A model generated the notes under the pieces. It did no database searches. It worked only from the letters and a program-made list of their open reading frames with translations, and had not been told where the DNA came from. From Frondihabitans sp. 762G35 (GTDB lineage Bacteria; Actinomycetota; Actinomycetes; Actinomycetales; Microbacteriaceae): a stretch of 64,000 bases of DNA. Where the stretch lies: assembly GCF_002074055.1 (NCBI RefSeq), contig NZ_CP014619.1, positions 2,885,002 to 2,949,001 on the forward strand, written 5' to 3'. The position numbers and the translations under genes are program-made. The first letter of the stretch is position 1. Each line of letters starts with the position of its first letter. This document shows positions 44,731-53,739 of this stretch, one piece after another.

Positions 44731-45582
44731 CTACTTGACCGCGCCGCTCGTGATTCCCGAGATGATCTTCCGCTGCATCACCATGAACGTGATCAGCAGC
44801 GGCAGGCTCATGAGGATCACGTAGGCGAAGATGAGGTGCCAGTTGTTGAGGTACAGACTCGCGCTGGCGACCTGGTACAGGTTGAGGGGCAGTGTGTCGA
44901 GCCGTCCGCCGAGCACGAAGAGCGCGTAGAAGACGTCGTTCCAGATGTACAGGCAGATCAGGATCGTCGCCGTGGCCAGAGTCGGTCCGAGCAGGGGCAG
45001 GATGATCGTGACGAACACCCGGACCGGTCCCGCGCCGTCCATGCGCGCCGCCTCTTCCAGCTCGACGGGAATGGTGCGGACGAATCCGGTGACGAAGAAG
45101 ATCACGGTGGACAGGTACATCCCCATGTAGACCCCGACCATGCCCACGACGGATCCGTCGAGGCCGATGTACCGCAGCGTGAGCACGATGGTCACGACCG
45201 CCGGTGGGAGGACGATACCGCTGATGGCGAGCGCGTAGATGAACGCGGTACCACGGCTCTTGCGCCGCGCCAGCACCCACGAGGCCATCGAACCGAGAAC
45301 CAGCACGCCGACGACGGACGGCACCATGATCAGGAGACTGCCGAAGAAGGCGGGCACCATCCGGCCCTGGTCGAACACGGTCGCGAAGTTCTGGAAGAGC
45401 TGCCAGTGCGACGGGGCCGAGAGGTTGGGGCTCAGGGCTTCCGCCCTGGTCTTCCCCGCCGTGGCCACGACGAGCCAGAACGGGATCCCCAGGAGGACCA
45501 CGGCCATGCCGATGGCCAGGATCGGCTGAGCGAGCCGGCGGCGGCGCTTCGGATTCGTGCGGTGTGCGGTGAGTGCGGTCAC
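44731..45582 (-). CDS. Sugar ABC transporter permease (MalG type)
   Basis: A 283-residue permease, six helices (AQPILAIGMAVVLLGIPFWL first), EAA loop EAARMDGAGPVRVFVTIILP. GTG 45582 overlaps the stop of the MalF-type gene by 4 bp, giving translational coupling. Confidence 0.93.
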   Translation of the reverse strand: MTALTAHRTNPKRRRRLAQPILAIGMAVVLLGIPFWLVVATAGKTRAEALSPNLSAPSHWQLFQNFATVFDQGRMVPAFFGSLLIMVPSVVGVLVLGSMASWVLARRKSRGTAFIYALAISGIVLPPAVVTIVLTLRYIGLDGSVVGMVGVYMGMYLSTVIFFVTGFVRTIPVELEEAARMDGAGPVRVFVTIILPLLGPTLATATILICLYIWNDVFYALFVLGGRLDTLPLNLYQVASASLYLNNWHLIFAYVILMSLPLLITFMVMQRKIISGITSGAVK

Positions 45583-46514
45583 AGGACACGCTCCCTGCGT
45601 CGAAGGATGATGATGACCGGGAAGGCCAGGACGGTGACCATGATGAAGAGGGCGAGGCTCATTGTCGTCGCCTGAGCGAAGAGCCCCTGGCCGAACGTGC
45701 GGAAGATGAAGATGTTGAGCAGCTCCGTCGACCCTCCGGGTCCGCCCGCGGTCGTCGCCTGGACGATGTCGAACCCGTTCATCGATCCGAGGAGCGACGT
45801 GGCCACGTTGAAGGTGACGGCGGGTGCCAGGAGCGGGAAGCGGATCTGTCGGAACGTCTGCCACCAGGAGGCGCCGTCGATGCGGGCCGCCTCGAGGACA
45901 TCGGTGCTGATCGTCTTCAGACCGGCCAGATAGATCAGCATGGCCAATCCCATCCACTTCCACGCGTGGATGAGGGTGACGAGCAGGAGCGTCCAGGTGG
46001 TGTTCCCCAGCCAGGCGATCGTGACCGGGTGACCCGTGATGAAACCCAGGATCTCGTTGAGCCCACCGGCCGGCTTGAGCAGGGCCTGGAAGATGTAGCC
46101 GACGGCGAGCGCCGACATGACGACGGGCACGAAGAACGCGACTCGGACGATCCGGTTGACTCGGGTGTCCCGCTCCAGGACGAGAGCGAGGACGAGCCCG
46201 AAGAGATTCTGGAAGAGCGCCACCAGGATGCCGTAGACCAGCGTGATGCGGAGGTCGCTCACGAGGCTGCCGCTGGTGAAGACGGTGGCGAAATTCTCGA
46301 AACCCACGAAGTTGATGGCCGACTTGAAGCTCGACCAGTCCGTCAGCGCGTACACGAAGTTGAAGAGCGTCGGGATGAAGAAGAACACGACGAGAACCAC
46401 GAGGGCCGGCAGGAGGAACCAGAGCGGGTGGTTCCGTCGCGCGGCCGCCTGCCGGGCCTTGCTCAGAGGGGGGCGGGTCTCGGTGTCCGCCGACCGTTCG
46501 AGAGTTGCTGTCAT
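45579..46514 (-). CDS. Sugar ABC transporter permease (MalF type)
   Basis: A 311-residue permease. A polar N-terminus (MTATLERSADTETRPP) precedes six helices (PLWFLLPALVVLVVFFFIP first), with EAA loop EAARIDGASWWQTFRQIRFP. ATG 46514 chosen. It lies 63 bp after the binding-protein gene and beyond a 15-bp stem hairpin. No ATPase gene follows. Confidence 0.93.
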   Translation of the reverse strand: MTATLERSADTETRPPLSKARQAAARRNHPLWFLLPALVVLVVFFFIPTLFNFVYALTDWSSFKSAINFVGFENFATVFTSGSLVSDLRITLVYGILVALFQNLFGLVLALVLERDTRVNRIVRVAFFVPVVMSALAVGYIFQALLKPAGGLNEILGFITGHPVTIAWLGNTTWTLLLVTLIHAWKWMGLAMLIYLAGLKTISTDVLEAARIDGASWWQTFRQIRFPLLAPAVTFNVATSLLGSMNGFDIVQATTAGGPGGSTELLNIFIFRTFGQGLFAQATTMSLALFIMVTVLAFPVIIILRRRERVL

Positions 46515-46536
46515 GGGGTGCTTTCGGTTCGGAGGG

Positions 46537-46569
46537 GACGGGGCGGTCGCCATCGGCGACCGCCCCGTC
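46537..46569 (-). terminator. Intra-operon hairpin between binding protein and permease
   Basis: A perfect 15-bp stem: GACGGGGCGGTCGCC (46537-46551), loop ATC, GGCGACCGCCCCGTC (46555-46569). It begins 8 bp after the binding-protein stop, the same placement as the hairpin at 20298 in the other sugar operon. Confidence 0.8.
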
Positions 46570-46577
46570 GGAAGAGG

Positions 46578-47894
46578 TTAGAACCCTGACGCGCCCTGGG
46601 CCTTGGCCAGCTGGGCGAACTGGGTCTGCGTGGACTCGGTCACCTGCTTGGCCGTCATGGTTCCCTGGATCATGTTGTCGAGGTACAGGTAGAGGTCCGG
46701 GTTCGCGATCGCGAGGGCCTGCATGGAGCCGACCGACGTGTTCAGCGACGCGGCGACCTGCTTCAGGGCCTCCGGCACCGTGGAGGGCGTCTCGACGCCT
46801 TTCTCGAGCGAGACGGTGGACTGGTCCTTGACGAAGTCGGCGTAGCCGTCGCCCATCCAGTAGGACAGGAACTGCTTGGCGGCCGACTCCTTCTTGCTGT
46901 CGCCGGTCTTGAAGGCGACGAGCGCGTTGGACTGGTCGGGGATGAACGTGCCGACGTTGCCGGACGGGCTGACCGGGACGAAGCCGATCTTCTCGTCGAG
47001 CTCCTTCGTGGTCGACGTCGCCTGCATGGTCGTGAAGAAGGAGTTCACCTGGAGTGCCATCGCCGCTTTACCGGAGAGGATCGCGGCGGCCTGGTCCTGC
47101 AGGGTGCCGGTCTTGATGTCCGAGTTGAACAGCCCCTCGTCGATGTACGACTTGTAGTTGTCCACGGCGGTCTGGACCGTCGAGTCGGTGAAGGCGGTCT
47201 CGTTCTTGTTGATCTTGGTCCACAGGCCGTCCTTGGCCGCGTCGGCGAGCTGAGCCTGCACCCACCACTGCGTGGCCCACTTGTCTCCGCCCATCTCGTA
47301 GAACGGGTCGATCCCCTTGGCCTTCAGGGTCTTGGCGTCGGCGATCAGCTCCGACCAGTTCTTCGGAGTGTCCGTGATGCCACCCTTCGCGAGCGTCTGC
47401 TTGTTGTAGAAGACGCCGATGACGGCGGGGCTGGTGACGAGAGCGGCGTAGCGGGTCCCGTCGAGCTTGCCGGTGAAGTCGGCGAGATTGCCGGTGTACT
47501 TCGACAGCCAGGGTGCGCCCGTCAGGGGCAGGAGGTTGGTCTTGGCGTTGAGGGACGTCAGCTCCGACGCGGTCGGCTGCCAGAAGGCCAGGTCGGGCTT
47601 GTTGCCCGTGGCGACCTTGGTCTGGACGCCCTGCTCGTAGGGGTCGGGGATCGTCTGGACGGTGACCGTGGCTCCGGTGAGCTTCTCGAACCCCTTGATG
47701 ACGCTGTCCGCCGTCTTGTTGGAGTTCGTGGCCGCCCAGATCGTGATGGTCGTCCCCTTGAGGCTCGCATCCTGCTTCGCCCATCCGCTGTCGGACGAAC
47801 TCGTCCCGCCCGCGCCGGGGGCGCTGCAACCGGCGAGGACGAGAGCCGCCGAGACGCCGACGGCGACGACGGCCCCTTTCAAAGCTTTCTTCAT
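46578..47894 (-). CDS. Sugar ABC transporter substrate-binding lipoprotein
   Basis: A 438-residue exported lipoprotein. The signal MKKALKGAVVAVGVSAALVL is followed by AGCS with Cys23 as lipid anchor, then a type-1 sugar-binding fold (TITIWAATNSNKTADSVIKG, PDLAFWQPTASELTSL, VIGVFYNKQTLAKGG). It lies 41 bp behind the alpha-galactosidase gene, so its ligand is probably an alpha-galactoside oligosaccharide. Confidence 0.94.
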   Translation of the reverse strand: MKKALKGAVVAVGVSAALVLAGCSAPGAGGTSSSDSGWAKQDASLKGTTITIWAATNSNKTADSVIKGFEKLTGATVTVQTIPDPYEQGVQTKVATGNKPDLAFWQPTASELTSLNAKTNLLPLTGAPWLSKYTGNLADFTGKLDGTRYAALVTSPAVIGVFYNKQTLAKGGITDTPKNWSELIADAKTLKAKGIDPFYEMGGDKWATQWWVQAQLADAAKDGLWTKINKNETAFTDSTVQTAVDNYKSYIDEGLFNSDIKTGTLQDQAAAILSGKAAMALQVNSFFTTMQATSTTKELDEKIGFVPVSPSGNVGTFIPDQSNALVAFKTGDSKKESAAKQFLSYWMGDGYADFVKDQSTVSLEKGVETPSTVPEALKQVAASLNTSVGSMQALAIANPDLYLYLDNMIQGTMTAKQVTESTQTQFAQLAKAQGASGF

Positions 47895-47935
47895 TGAACT
47901 GCTCCTTGTGTGGTGGTGCTTCGTGGTGGTGGTGG

Positions 47936-50062
47936 TCAGGGGAGTCGGGTGATGCGGAACAGACGGGCACCGGGCTCCGTCGTTCCCTTCTCGACGTGGA
48001 GGACGCCGGTGTCGGCGTCCCAGGTCGTCGGCCAGTCCGGAAGATGCTTCGGGAAAAGGGTGACGACGTCGATTTCGTGTCCGACGAATTGAGGGAGGGA
48101 GACGCGAGCCGCGGTTGCGGCGTCCGTCCGGTTCCAGAGGGTGACGTGCGCGACGCCGTCGGCGAGGAGCCCCATGGCGACCCACTCCGCGTCCCAGCTC
48201 GGGAGCCCGAGGGGCCAGAAGGGCGTCGACGTGGAGACGGGGGCACGAAGTGTCCGGGCGATCGTGATCGCCTCGGAGACGATCCCTCGTTGCGCGTCCG
48301 TCATGTGGTCGAGGTGCCCGGAGAGGTAGAACCGCCCCAGGAGGCTCGTCGTCAGGGTCAGGGCACTGGTCTCCGGCGACATCTCCGGCTGCGGGTACGC
48401 CCAGTTCGCTGCCTGTTCCGGCAGCATCGCGACCGGGGCCGCCGCCGCGATGGGCGGGTAGAGCAGGGGATCCTGCTGGTCCGACGTCGACTGGAGATCC
48501 ATCCGCGAGAGCATCGCGAAGTCCATCCGCATGGCGCCCGAGGCGCAGTTCTCCAGGACGATCTCGGGGTGCCGACGGTAGAGGCCGTCGATCCAGGCCA
48601 GGTGCGCCCGGTTGTGATCGAGCATCCCGGAGCCCGGGCTGACCGCGTCGCGGTCGGTGCCGACCCCGGGGTTGATGTTGTAGTCGAGTTTGAAGTAACC
48701 GATGCCGAACTCGTCGACGAGCCGGTCGACGACGGAGTCGAGGTGAGCGACGGCGGCCGGATGACGCAGATCCAGGTGGTAGCGCTCCTGCTCGATCACA
48801 CGGACGCCGTGCCGACTGAAGAACGCCTCCTCCGGCAGATCGTCGGCCATGCGGCTCCTGACGCCGACGACCTCCGGTTCGAGCCACAGTCCCGGCACCA
48901 TTCCGCGGTCGCGGATCCGCCTGATGATCGCGCCGAGTCCGTCTCGGAATCGCGTCGTCGAGGGCTGCCATTCGCCGACGGAATCCCACCAGTCGCTGGT
49001 GTCGTCGTACCAACCGGCATCGATGCAGAACACGTCGGCACCGACCGCCGCGGCAGCGTCGATCAGGGGCTCCAGCTTGTCCGAGGTCGGATCGCCGTTG
49101 AGCGTGTTCATGTAGTCGTTGAAGACGATGGGCATCGCTTCGCTGTCGGCGCTCCGACGCCGCGCGGATCGGCGGAACGAGGTGAGAGCGGCGATGGCGA
49201 TGGTCGTGTCCGCCCCGACGGCGATCGTCGCCGGGACCGACGTGAAGGACTCGCCCGCTTCCAGGATCACGTTCCAGTGGTGATTGCTGTCGGTCGGACC
49301 GCTGACCGCGAAGTAGACGTCGGCGATGTCCCGACCGACCTCGAACCTCCAGCCGCCGTTGTGCTGGACCTCCCAGGCCCACGCGAAACCGTGGGATGCC
49401 GACGAGAGGATCGCGACGGGGATGTGTTTCCCGGTCGACCACGACCCCTCCGACGCGAAGACCTCGGCACCGCGCCCGTTGTGACCCGTGAGCCACGAGG
49501 CCGTGTCCGGCATCCGCAGCGCGTCGAGCGCTTCTCCCGTCCACCGCCCTTCGGCGAGCCAGTCGCTGTAGCCGCGAGTCAAGACCCAATCGCTCGCCTC
49601 GGAACCGCGCTCGGGCGAGCGGCCGGCGTACGCCGCCCAGGTCGCCACCTGCTGGAGGACGACGGACTTCTCGGAGCCCGTGTTCTCCACCCGGACGCGG
49701 GACGTGAACGCGGGAGCGCCCCAGGGGCTCGTGAGGGTCATCGTGACCCGGAGGTGCCGCGACGGATCGTCCGCGATGATCGCCAGCGTGACCCCTGACT
49801 CGTCGTCGCGGGTGTCGTGGGAGACGTAGACGAGGTCCTCGCCGACCGCCGTGTGGACGAGGCGGGTGTTGGCGAGCGCGTGACCGGCGTCGACGACGAG
49901 AACGTCCATCAGAGGCAGGCCGGCGGCGATCTCGTGGAGACCTGTGCTCTCCGACCACACGCTCGTGAGAGTCGGGGCCGCTCCGGCCCGGAGGTCGAAG
50001 GTCAGCGTGAGCCCCGGGTGGCCCCAGGTGGTGGTGGTCGTGGTTGCCAGCAGTTCAGACAT
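47936..50062 (-). CDS. Alpha-galactosidase, GH36
   Basis: A 708-residue GH36 enzyme without signal peptide, so it acts on imported sugar. An N-terminal beta-sandwich (about 1-300) precedes a TIM barrel with VFCIDAGWYDD, GLWLEPEVVG, the nucleophile Asp460 in IGYFKLDYN and the acid/base Asp528 in RMDLQSTSDQQD. The conserved ENCASGAMRMD loop contacts galactose. ATG 50062 chosen. It heads the operon GH36-binding protein-permease-permease-LacI, and its upstream region holds repeated operator-like boxes shared with the divergent secreted glycosidase. Confidence 0.93.
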   Translation of the reverse strand: MSELLATTTTTTWGHPGLTLTFDLRAGAAPTLTSVWSESTGLHEIAAGLPLMDVLVVDAGHALANTRLVHTAVGEDLVYVSHDTRDDESGVTLAIIADDPSRHLRVTMTLTSPWGAPAFTSRVRVENTGSEKSVVLQQVATWAAYAGRSPERGSEASDWVLTRGYSDWLAEGRWTGEALDALRMPDTASWLTGHNGRGAEVFASEGSWSTGKHIPVAILSSASHGFAWAWEVQHNGGWRFEVGRDIADVYFAVSGPTDSNHHWNVILEAGESFTSVPATIAVGADTTIAIAALTSFRRSARRRSADSEAMPIVFNDYMNTLNGDPTSDKLEPLIDAAAAVGADVFCIDAGWYDDTSDWWDSVGEWQPSTTRFRDGLGAIIRRIRDRGMVPGLWLEPEVVGVRSRMADDLPEEAFFSRHGVRVIEQERYHLDLRHPAAVAHLDSVVDRLVDEFGIGYFKLDYNINPGVGTDRDAVSPGSGMLDHNRAHLAWIDGLYRRHPEIVLENCASGAMRMDFAMLSRMDLQSTSDQQDPLLYPPIAAAAPVAMLPEQAANWAYPQPEMSPETSALTLTTSLLGRFYLSGHLDHMTDAQRGIVSEAITIARTLRAPVSTSTPFWPLGLPSWDAEWVAMGLLADGVAHVTLWNRTDAATAARVSLPQFVGHEIDVVTLFPKHLPDWPTTWDADTGVLHVEKGTTEPGARLFRITRLP

Positions 50063-50101
50063 GCGTTCCTCGCTCGATTCAGCGGGAGGGTCACACCGCT
50101 G

Positions 50102-50204
50102 TGATAGCGATATCAAAGCATAGCGCTTGGAAAATTGAAAGCGATTTCTTCTGAAACTTTTTTCACGGCCGATCGCCTTGTATTCGGCTTTGAAATCGGT
50201 ATCG
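50102..50204. promoter_or_regulatory. Three related operator-like boxes in a divergent promoter
   Basis: TGATAGCGATATCA (50102-50115), TGAAAGCGATTTCT (50136-50149) and TGAAATCGGTATCG (50191-50204) share the pattern TGAWAKCGRTWTCR with a central CG, as in LacI-family operators. They sit in a strikingly AT-rich 215-bp region between the divergent GH36 and GH39-like genes, so one regulator could control both directions. Confidence 0.65.
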
Positions 50205-50277
50205 TCGGGCTTGCGGCAGTTCCGGTCCCAGGGGGTCGGCAGCCGCTTTCGCGTGTCAATCCTCAAAGGAGTGGATC

Positions 50278-52896
50278 ATGATCTTCGCCCATCACCATCG
50301 TGCGCGGCGGTTCGGCGCCGGCATACTCGGGGTGGCCCTCGTGGCCGGACTGAGCGTCGTCGCGGCGCCCCCGGCGCAGGCGGCCACCGACGCCGTCTCC
50401 GTGAACTTCGCCTCGTCGACCGGCAGCTACCACGGCGGCGCGGCCGGTGCCCTCTACGGACTCAGCGACGACGGCGTTACCCCGTCCGCCGTGACAGCGG
50501 GGGCCAACCCGGTCACGCTCAGCCAGAAGGATCCGGGCGGCGCTCAGCACCCCAACGGCGACGCCCTCAAGGTCTCGAACGAGTTCTTCTCGACCGGTGG
50601 CAAATACCTGTTCATCTACACCCAGGACACCTACCCGGACTTCCCCTACAACGGCGGTGCGCGGCCCACCGACTTCTCGACCTACGTCACGGCCGTCACC
50701 GACGCGGTGAAGGCCGTGAAAGCGACCGATCCGAATCACTTCGCCCAGTACGTCTTCCTCCCCTTCAACGAGCCGGAGCAGGAGTGGTACGGCAACTACT
50801 CCGCCGCCAACTCTCAGCGACTCGTCTCGGACTGGGCCACGGTCTACGCCGCGATCAAGGGTGTCGACTCGCGCGCCCTGGTCGGCGGACCCGCCTTCGC
50901 CAACTATCAGCACGGCTTCGAGAGCGATCTCCTGACCTACGGCAAGGCGCACGGCTCCCTGCCGGACTTCACGCTGTGGCACGAGCTGAACCGCGGCTCC
51001 CTCGCCAACTACGCCGGGAACTACGCCGACTACCGCGCCCTCGAGACGTCGGTCGGCGTGAGCCCCATCCCGATCAACATCAACGAGTGGGGCGACCGGA
51101 GCGACCTCTCCGTCCCCGGTCAGATGATCCAGTGGTTGGCCATGTTCGAGAAGACCAAGGTCTACGCCGACACGGCCTACTGGTCGTATGCCGGCAACCT
51201 GAACGACAACTCCGCCGGCCCCAACAGCGCGAACGGCGGCTGGTGGATGGAGAAGTGGTACGCCGATCTCTCCGGCAACACGGTCGCCGTCACCCCACCC
51301 CAGGCTAATACGCCGCAGACCGTGCAGGGCATCGCGACGGTCGACGCCGGCAAGAAACAGGCAACCGTCCTCCTCGGGGGGAACGGCAACGCCGTCTCCG
51401 TCAGCCTGGCGGGACTCGACCAGAGCGTGTTCGGCACGACCGTGGACGTCACCGTCGCCCGTGACACCTGGTCGGGATACGAGGGCAGCGCCCTCCAGCC
51501 GAAACCGTTCCAGACGCAGCGGCTTTCGCTGACGAACGGCACGCCGTCGATCACGATCCCGAACTCCGATCGGATGAGCGCCTACCGAATCATTGTCACG
51601 CCGGCGGCCACCACGGCACCGGCGGTGGACACGACCTGGTCGACGAGCGTCGAAGCGGAGAACACCACCCTCACCGACGTCACCGCCTACGCGCAGGACA
51701 CCGACGCGGACCCGATGACCTTCGCCACGAGCAACAAGAAGGACGTGGGGGACCTCAGCCACGTCGATTCCGCGCTCACCTGGAACGTCACCGTCCCGGC
51801 CACCGGCACCTATCGGCTCGGGATCTACGACGGGACCCAGGCGGCACCCGGCCAGAACGCCCTCTTCGTCGACAACGGGTTCAGTCAGATCGTCCAGTAC
51901 ACCGCGGACCTCAGCTACACGTACCGGAACCGCACGGACGTGCTCGTGAACCTCGCGGCGGGCACCCACGCCCTGTCGATCCGCACGAGTCGAGACGGGT
52001 CGACGCTCCTGCCCGGCAGCAACCTCGCCATCGACAAGTTCGACCTGACCCAGGTGGTCGGCGCCGAGAGCGCCTCCTACCCGGCGCGGTTCGGACGCGT
52101 GGCGGGAACGACACCGTTCGTCTCGGGCCAGGGACGCAACGGCGCACTGGTGTCCGTCACCGGCTCCGCGAGCGACACCTTCTTCATCGCCGCGGGTGAC
52201 GACGGGTACTACGACCTGGCACTGGATTACCGGACGCCGAACGCGGCCGCGACGCTGGCCGTCACGGTCAACGGCCGGCCGCTCAGCGGGTTCGCGTCGA
52301 CGTCGGCGGGTGGTTGGACCTCGACCGCACGCGTGCACCTCGCTGCGGGGATCTCGCAGGTCCAGGTCTCCGCCGCGTCGGGGACGGCGCAGCTCGACAC
52401 CCTCCGCACCGTGCGGGCGACCGGCGGCGACAGCTCGACCAAGACGATCGAGGCCGAGAGCGGCACGATCTCCGGTGCGTCGCGGGTGTCGACCCTCGCC
52501 GCTGGCACCAACGCCTCGGGCGGGAAGGCCGTCACCTACGTCGGCAACGGTTCGGGGAACACCCTCACGATCGCGCGACCGACGGGCACACCCGCCGGCC
52601 TCTACGACCTGGGCGTCCACTACGCGAACGCCGAGCAGAACACGGCCAACCACTACAACACGGATGTCGTCAGTCGCACGATGACCATCGCCGAGAACGG
52701 TGGGGCGACTACGCAGGGGATCTTCCGTCACAACTACAGCTACGCCAGCTTCTGGTGGAAGACCGTCCCGCTCCAGCTGACCACGGCGAACGGTGCGCTC
52801 GTCCTCGGAAACCCGAGTTCGTACGCCCCCGACCTCGACCAGGTGACGCTCTCTCCGCTGCAGCTGTCGTCGTCCACTTCGACGTACACCGGATGA
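50278..52896 (+). CDS. Secreted glycoside hydrolase (clan GH-A, GH39-like) with C-terminal CBM35/CBM6-like modules
   Basis: An 872-residue exported enzyme. The signal peptide ends near residue 35 (APPAQA). The catalytic domain, about 40-440, has clan GH-A landmarks: acid/base Glu165 in FLPFNEPEQEW and nucleophile Glu270 in ININEWGDRS. Then come carbohydrate-binding beta-sandwiches: one starting VEAENTTLTDV near 458, a middle domain near 595, and a last starting IEAESGTISGASRV near 722. ATG 50278 follows AAAGGAG. Divergent from GH36. A GH39-type 3-O-galactosyl-arabinofuranosidase is one attractive reading, but exact family and substrate are inferred. Confidence 0.75.
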   Translation: MIFAHHHRARRFGAGILGVALVAGLSVVAAPPAQAATDAVSVNFASSTGSYHGGAAGALYGLSDDGVTPSAVTAGANPVTLSQKDPGGAQHPNGDALKVSNEFFSTGGKYLFIYTQDTYPDFPYNGGARPTDFSTYVTAVTDAVKAVKATDPNHFAQYVFLPFNEPEQEWYGNYSAANSQRLVSDWATVYAAIKGVDSRALVGGPAFANYQHGFESDLLTYGKAHGSLPDFTLWHELNRGSLANYAGNYADYRALETSVGVSPIPININEWGDRSDLSVPGQMIQWLAMFEKTKVYADTAYWSYAGNLNDNSAGPNSANGGWWMEKWYADLSGNTVAVTPPQANTPQTVQGIATVDAGKKQATVLLGGNGNAVSVSLAGLDQSVFGTTVDVTVARDTWSGYEGSALQPKPFQTQRLSLTNGTPSITIPNSDRMSAYRIIVTPAATTAPAVDTTWSTSVEAENTTLTDVTAYAQDTDADPMTFATSNKKDVGDLSHVDSALTWNVTVPATGTYRLGIYDGTQAAPGQNALFVDNGFSQIVQYTADLSYTYRNRTDVLVNLAAGTHALSIRTSRDGSTLLPGSNLAIDKFDLTQVVGAESASYPARFGRVAGTTPFVSGQGRNGALVSVTGSASDTFFIAAGDDGYYDLALDYRTPNAAATLAVTVNGRPLSGFASTSAGGWTSTARVHLAAGISQVQVSAASGTAQLDTLRTVRATGGDSSTKTIEAESGTISGASRVSTLAAGTNASGGKAVTYVGNGSGNTLTIARPTGTPAGLYDLGVHYANAEQNTANHYNTDVVSRTMTIAENGGATTQGIFRHNYSYASFWWKTVPLQLTTANGALVLGNPSSYAPDLDQVTLSPLQLSSSTSTYTG

Positions 52897-52902
52897 CCGC
52901 TG

Positions 52903-52951
52903 GGCCGCCCGGGAGCCGCGACGTTCATCCGTCGGCGACTCCCGGACGGCC
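52903..52951 (+). terminator. Terminator-like hairpin after the secreted hydrolase gene
   Basis: An imperfect long stem between GGCCGCCCGGGAG (from 52903) and CTCCCGGACGGCC (to 52951), followed by TTCCTGCTT. It starts 7 bp after the stop codon. Confidence 0.65.
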
Positions 52952-53058
52952 TTCCTGCTTCGCGTGGCGCCCCCGGGCTGACGCCGTCGACCGCGCGTGT
53001 CGTCGGGGTCGTTCGCCAGAGGGATGCCGCGAGCCCGCGCTGCCGGATACCGTGACCC

Positions 53059-53583
53059 ATGGCCTTGTCGAGGATCATCCTCCGCGCCACCGCGATCGTC
53101 GCCGGTGTGCTCGGGGCGCTGCTCCTGCTGTCGTGGGTGGCGGTGACGTGGTTCTTCGGCGGGTTCCACATCAACATCGCGAAGCAGGCCCTCGCTCCCA
53201 CCGCGCGGGCCCTCGACGAACTCGGCGTGCAGAAGATCTGCGACGACGGGGACGCGGGCTACGGCGCCAACAACGAGCCCTGGTACACGGTCTACTACCG
53301 GGTCGAGAAGGATGAGCCCGCTGCTCGCAAGGCGGTCTTCGAGAGTGCTGCCCAGGGCGGCTTTCTCCTCCACGAGATCGTTCCTTACGCCGGAGACACG
53401 GAATACATCAGCGCCGCCATGTCCAGGGCGGGCCAGACGAATGCGCCCGGTGCCTACCGCATCACCATCAACACCCGCGCCGAGACGGCGTTGCAGTGCA
53501 GGGGGTCCGCGGACTTGGTGAAGGCGCCCGCCGGCGGGGCCATCTACGAGATCCGGTTCAGTAGCTCGATGCACACGTCCTAG
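53059..53583 (+). CDS. Single-pass membrane protein, function unknown
   Basis: A 174-residue protein with one N-terminal helix (ATAIVAGVLGALLLLSWVAVTWFF) and an outside domain holding two cysteines (KICDDGD and LQCRGS), a WYTVYYRVEKDEP segment and a YRITINTRAET strand. Fold and role not recognised. ATG 53059. It lies alone between the hydrolase and another membrane protein. Confidence 0.65.
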   Translation: MALSRIILRATAIVAGVLGALLLLSWVAVTWFFGGFHINIAKQALAPTARALDELGVQKICDDGDAGYGANNEPWYTVYYRVEKDEPAARKAVFESAAQGGFLLHEIVPYAGDTEYISAAMSRAGQTNAPGAYRITINTRAETALQCRGSADLVKAPAGGAIYEIRFSSSMHTS

Positions 53584-53739
53584 CGCGAGGGCGGTTCAGG
53601 GAGAGCGCGACGCCTCGCACTTGAGCCCCTCGCACGTGCGCTGGGCGGTAGCCCCGGGGCCGACGCTCACGACGGCCCTGCTCGCCGGATCCGCGGGGCT
53701 CGGATTTCGCCACGTCGATCAGGGCGCATCCGCTCGATC

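Noticed and set aside
50263-53574. A very long open frame on the minus strand opposite the secreted hydrolase
   Set aside because: Its translation is low-complexity Arg/Gly/Asp/Val with no domain, while the plus strand has a signal peptide, catalytic motifs and CBMs. Long antisense frames are expected at this GC content.
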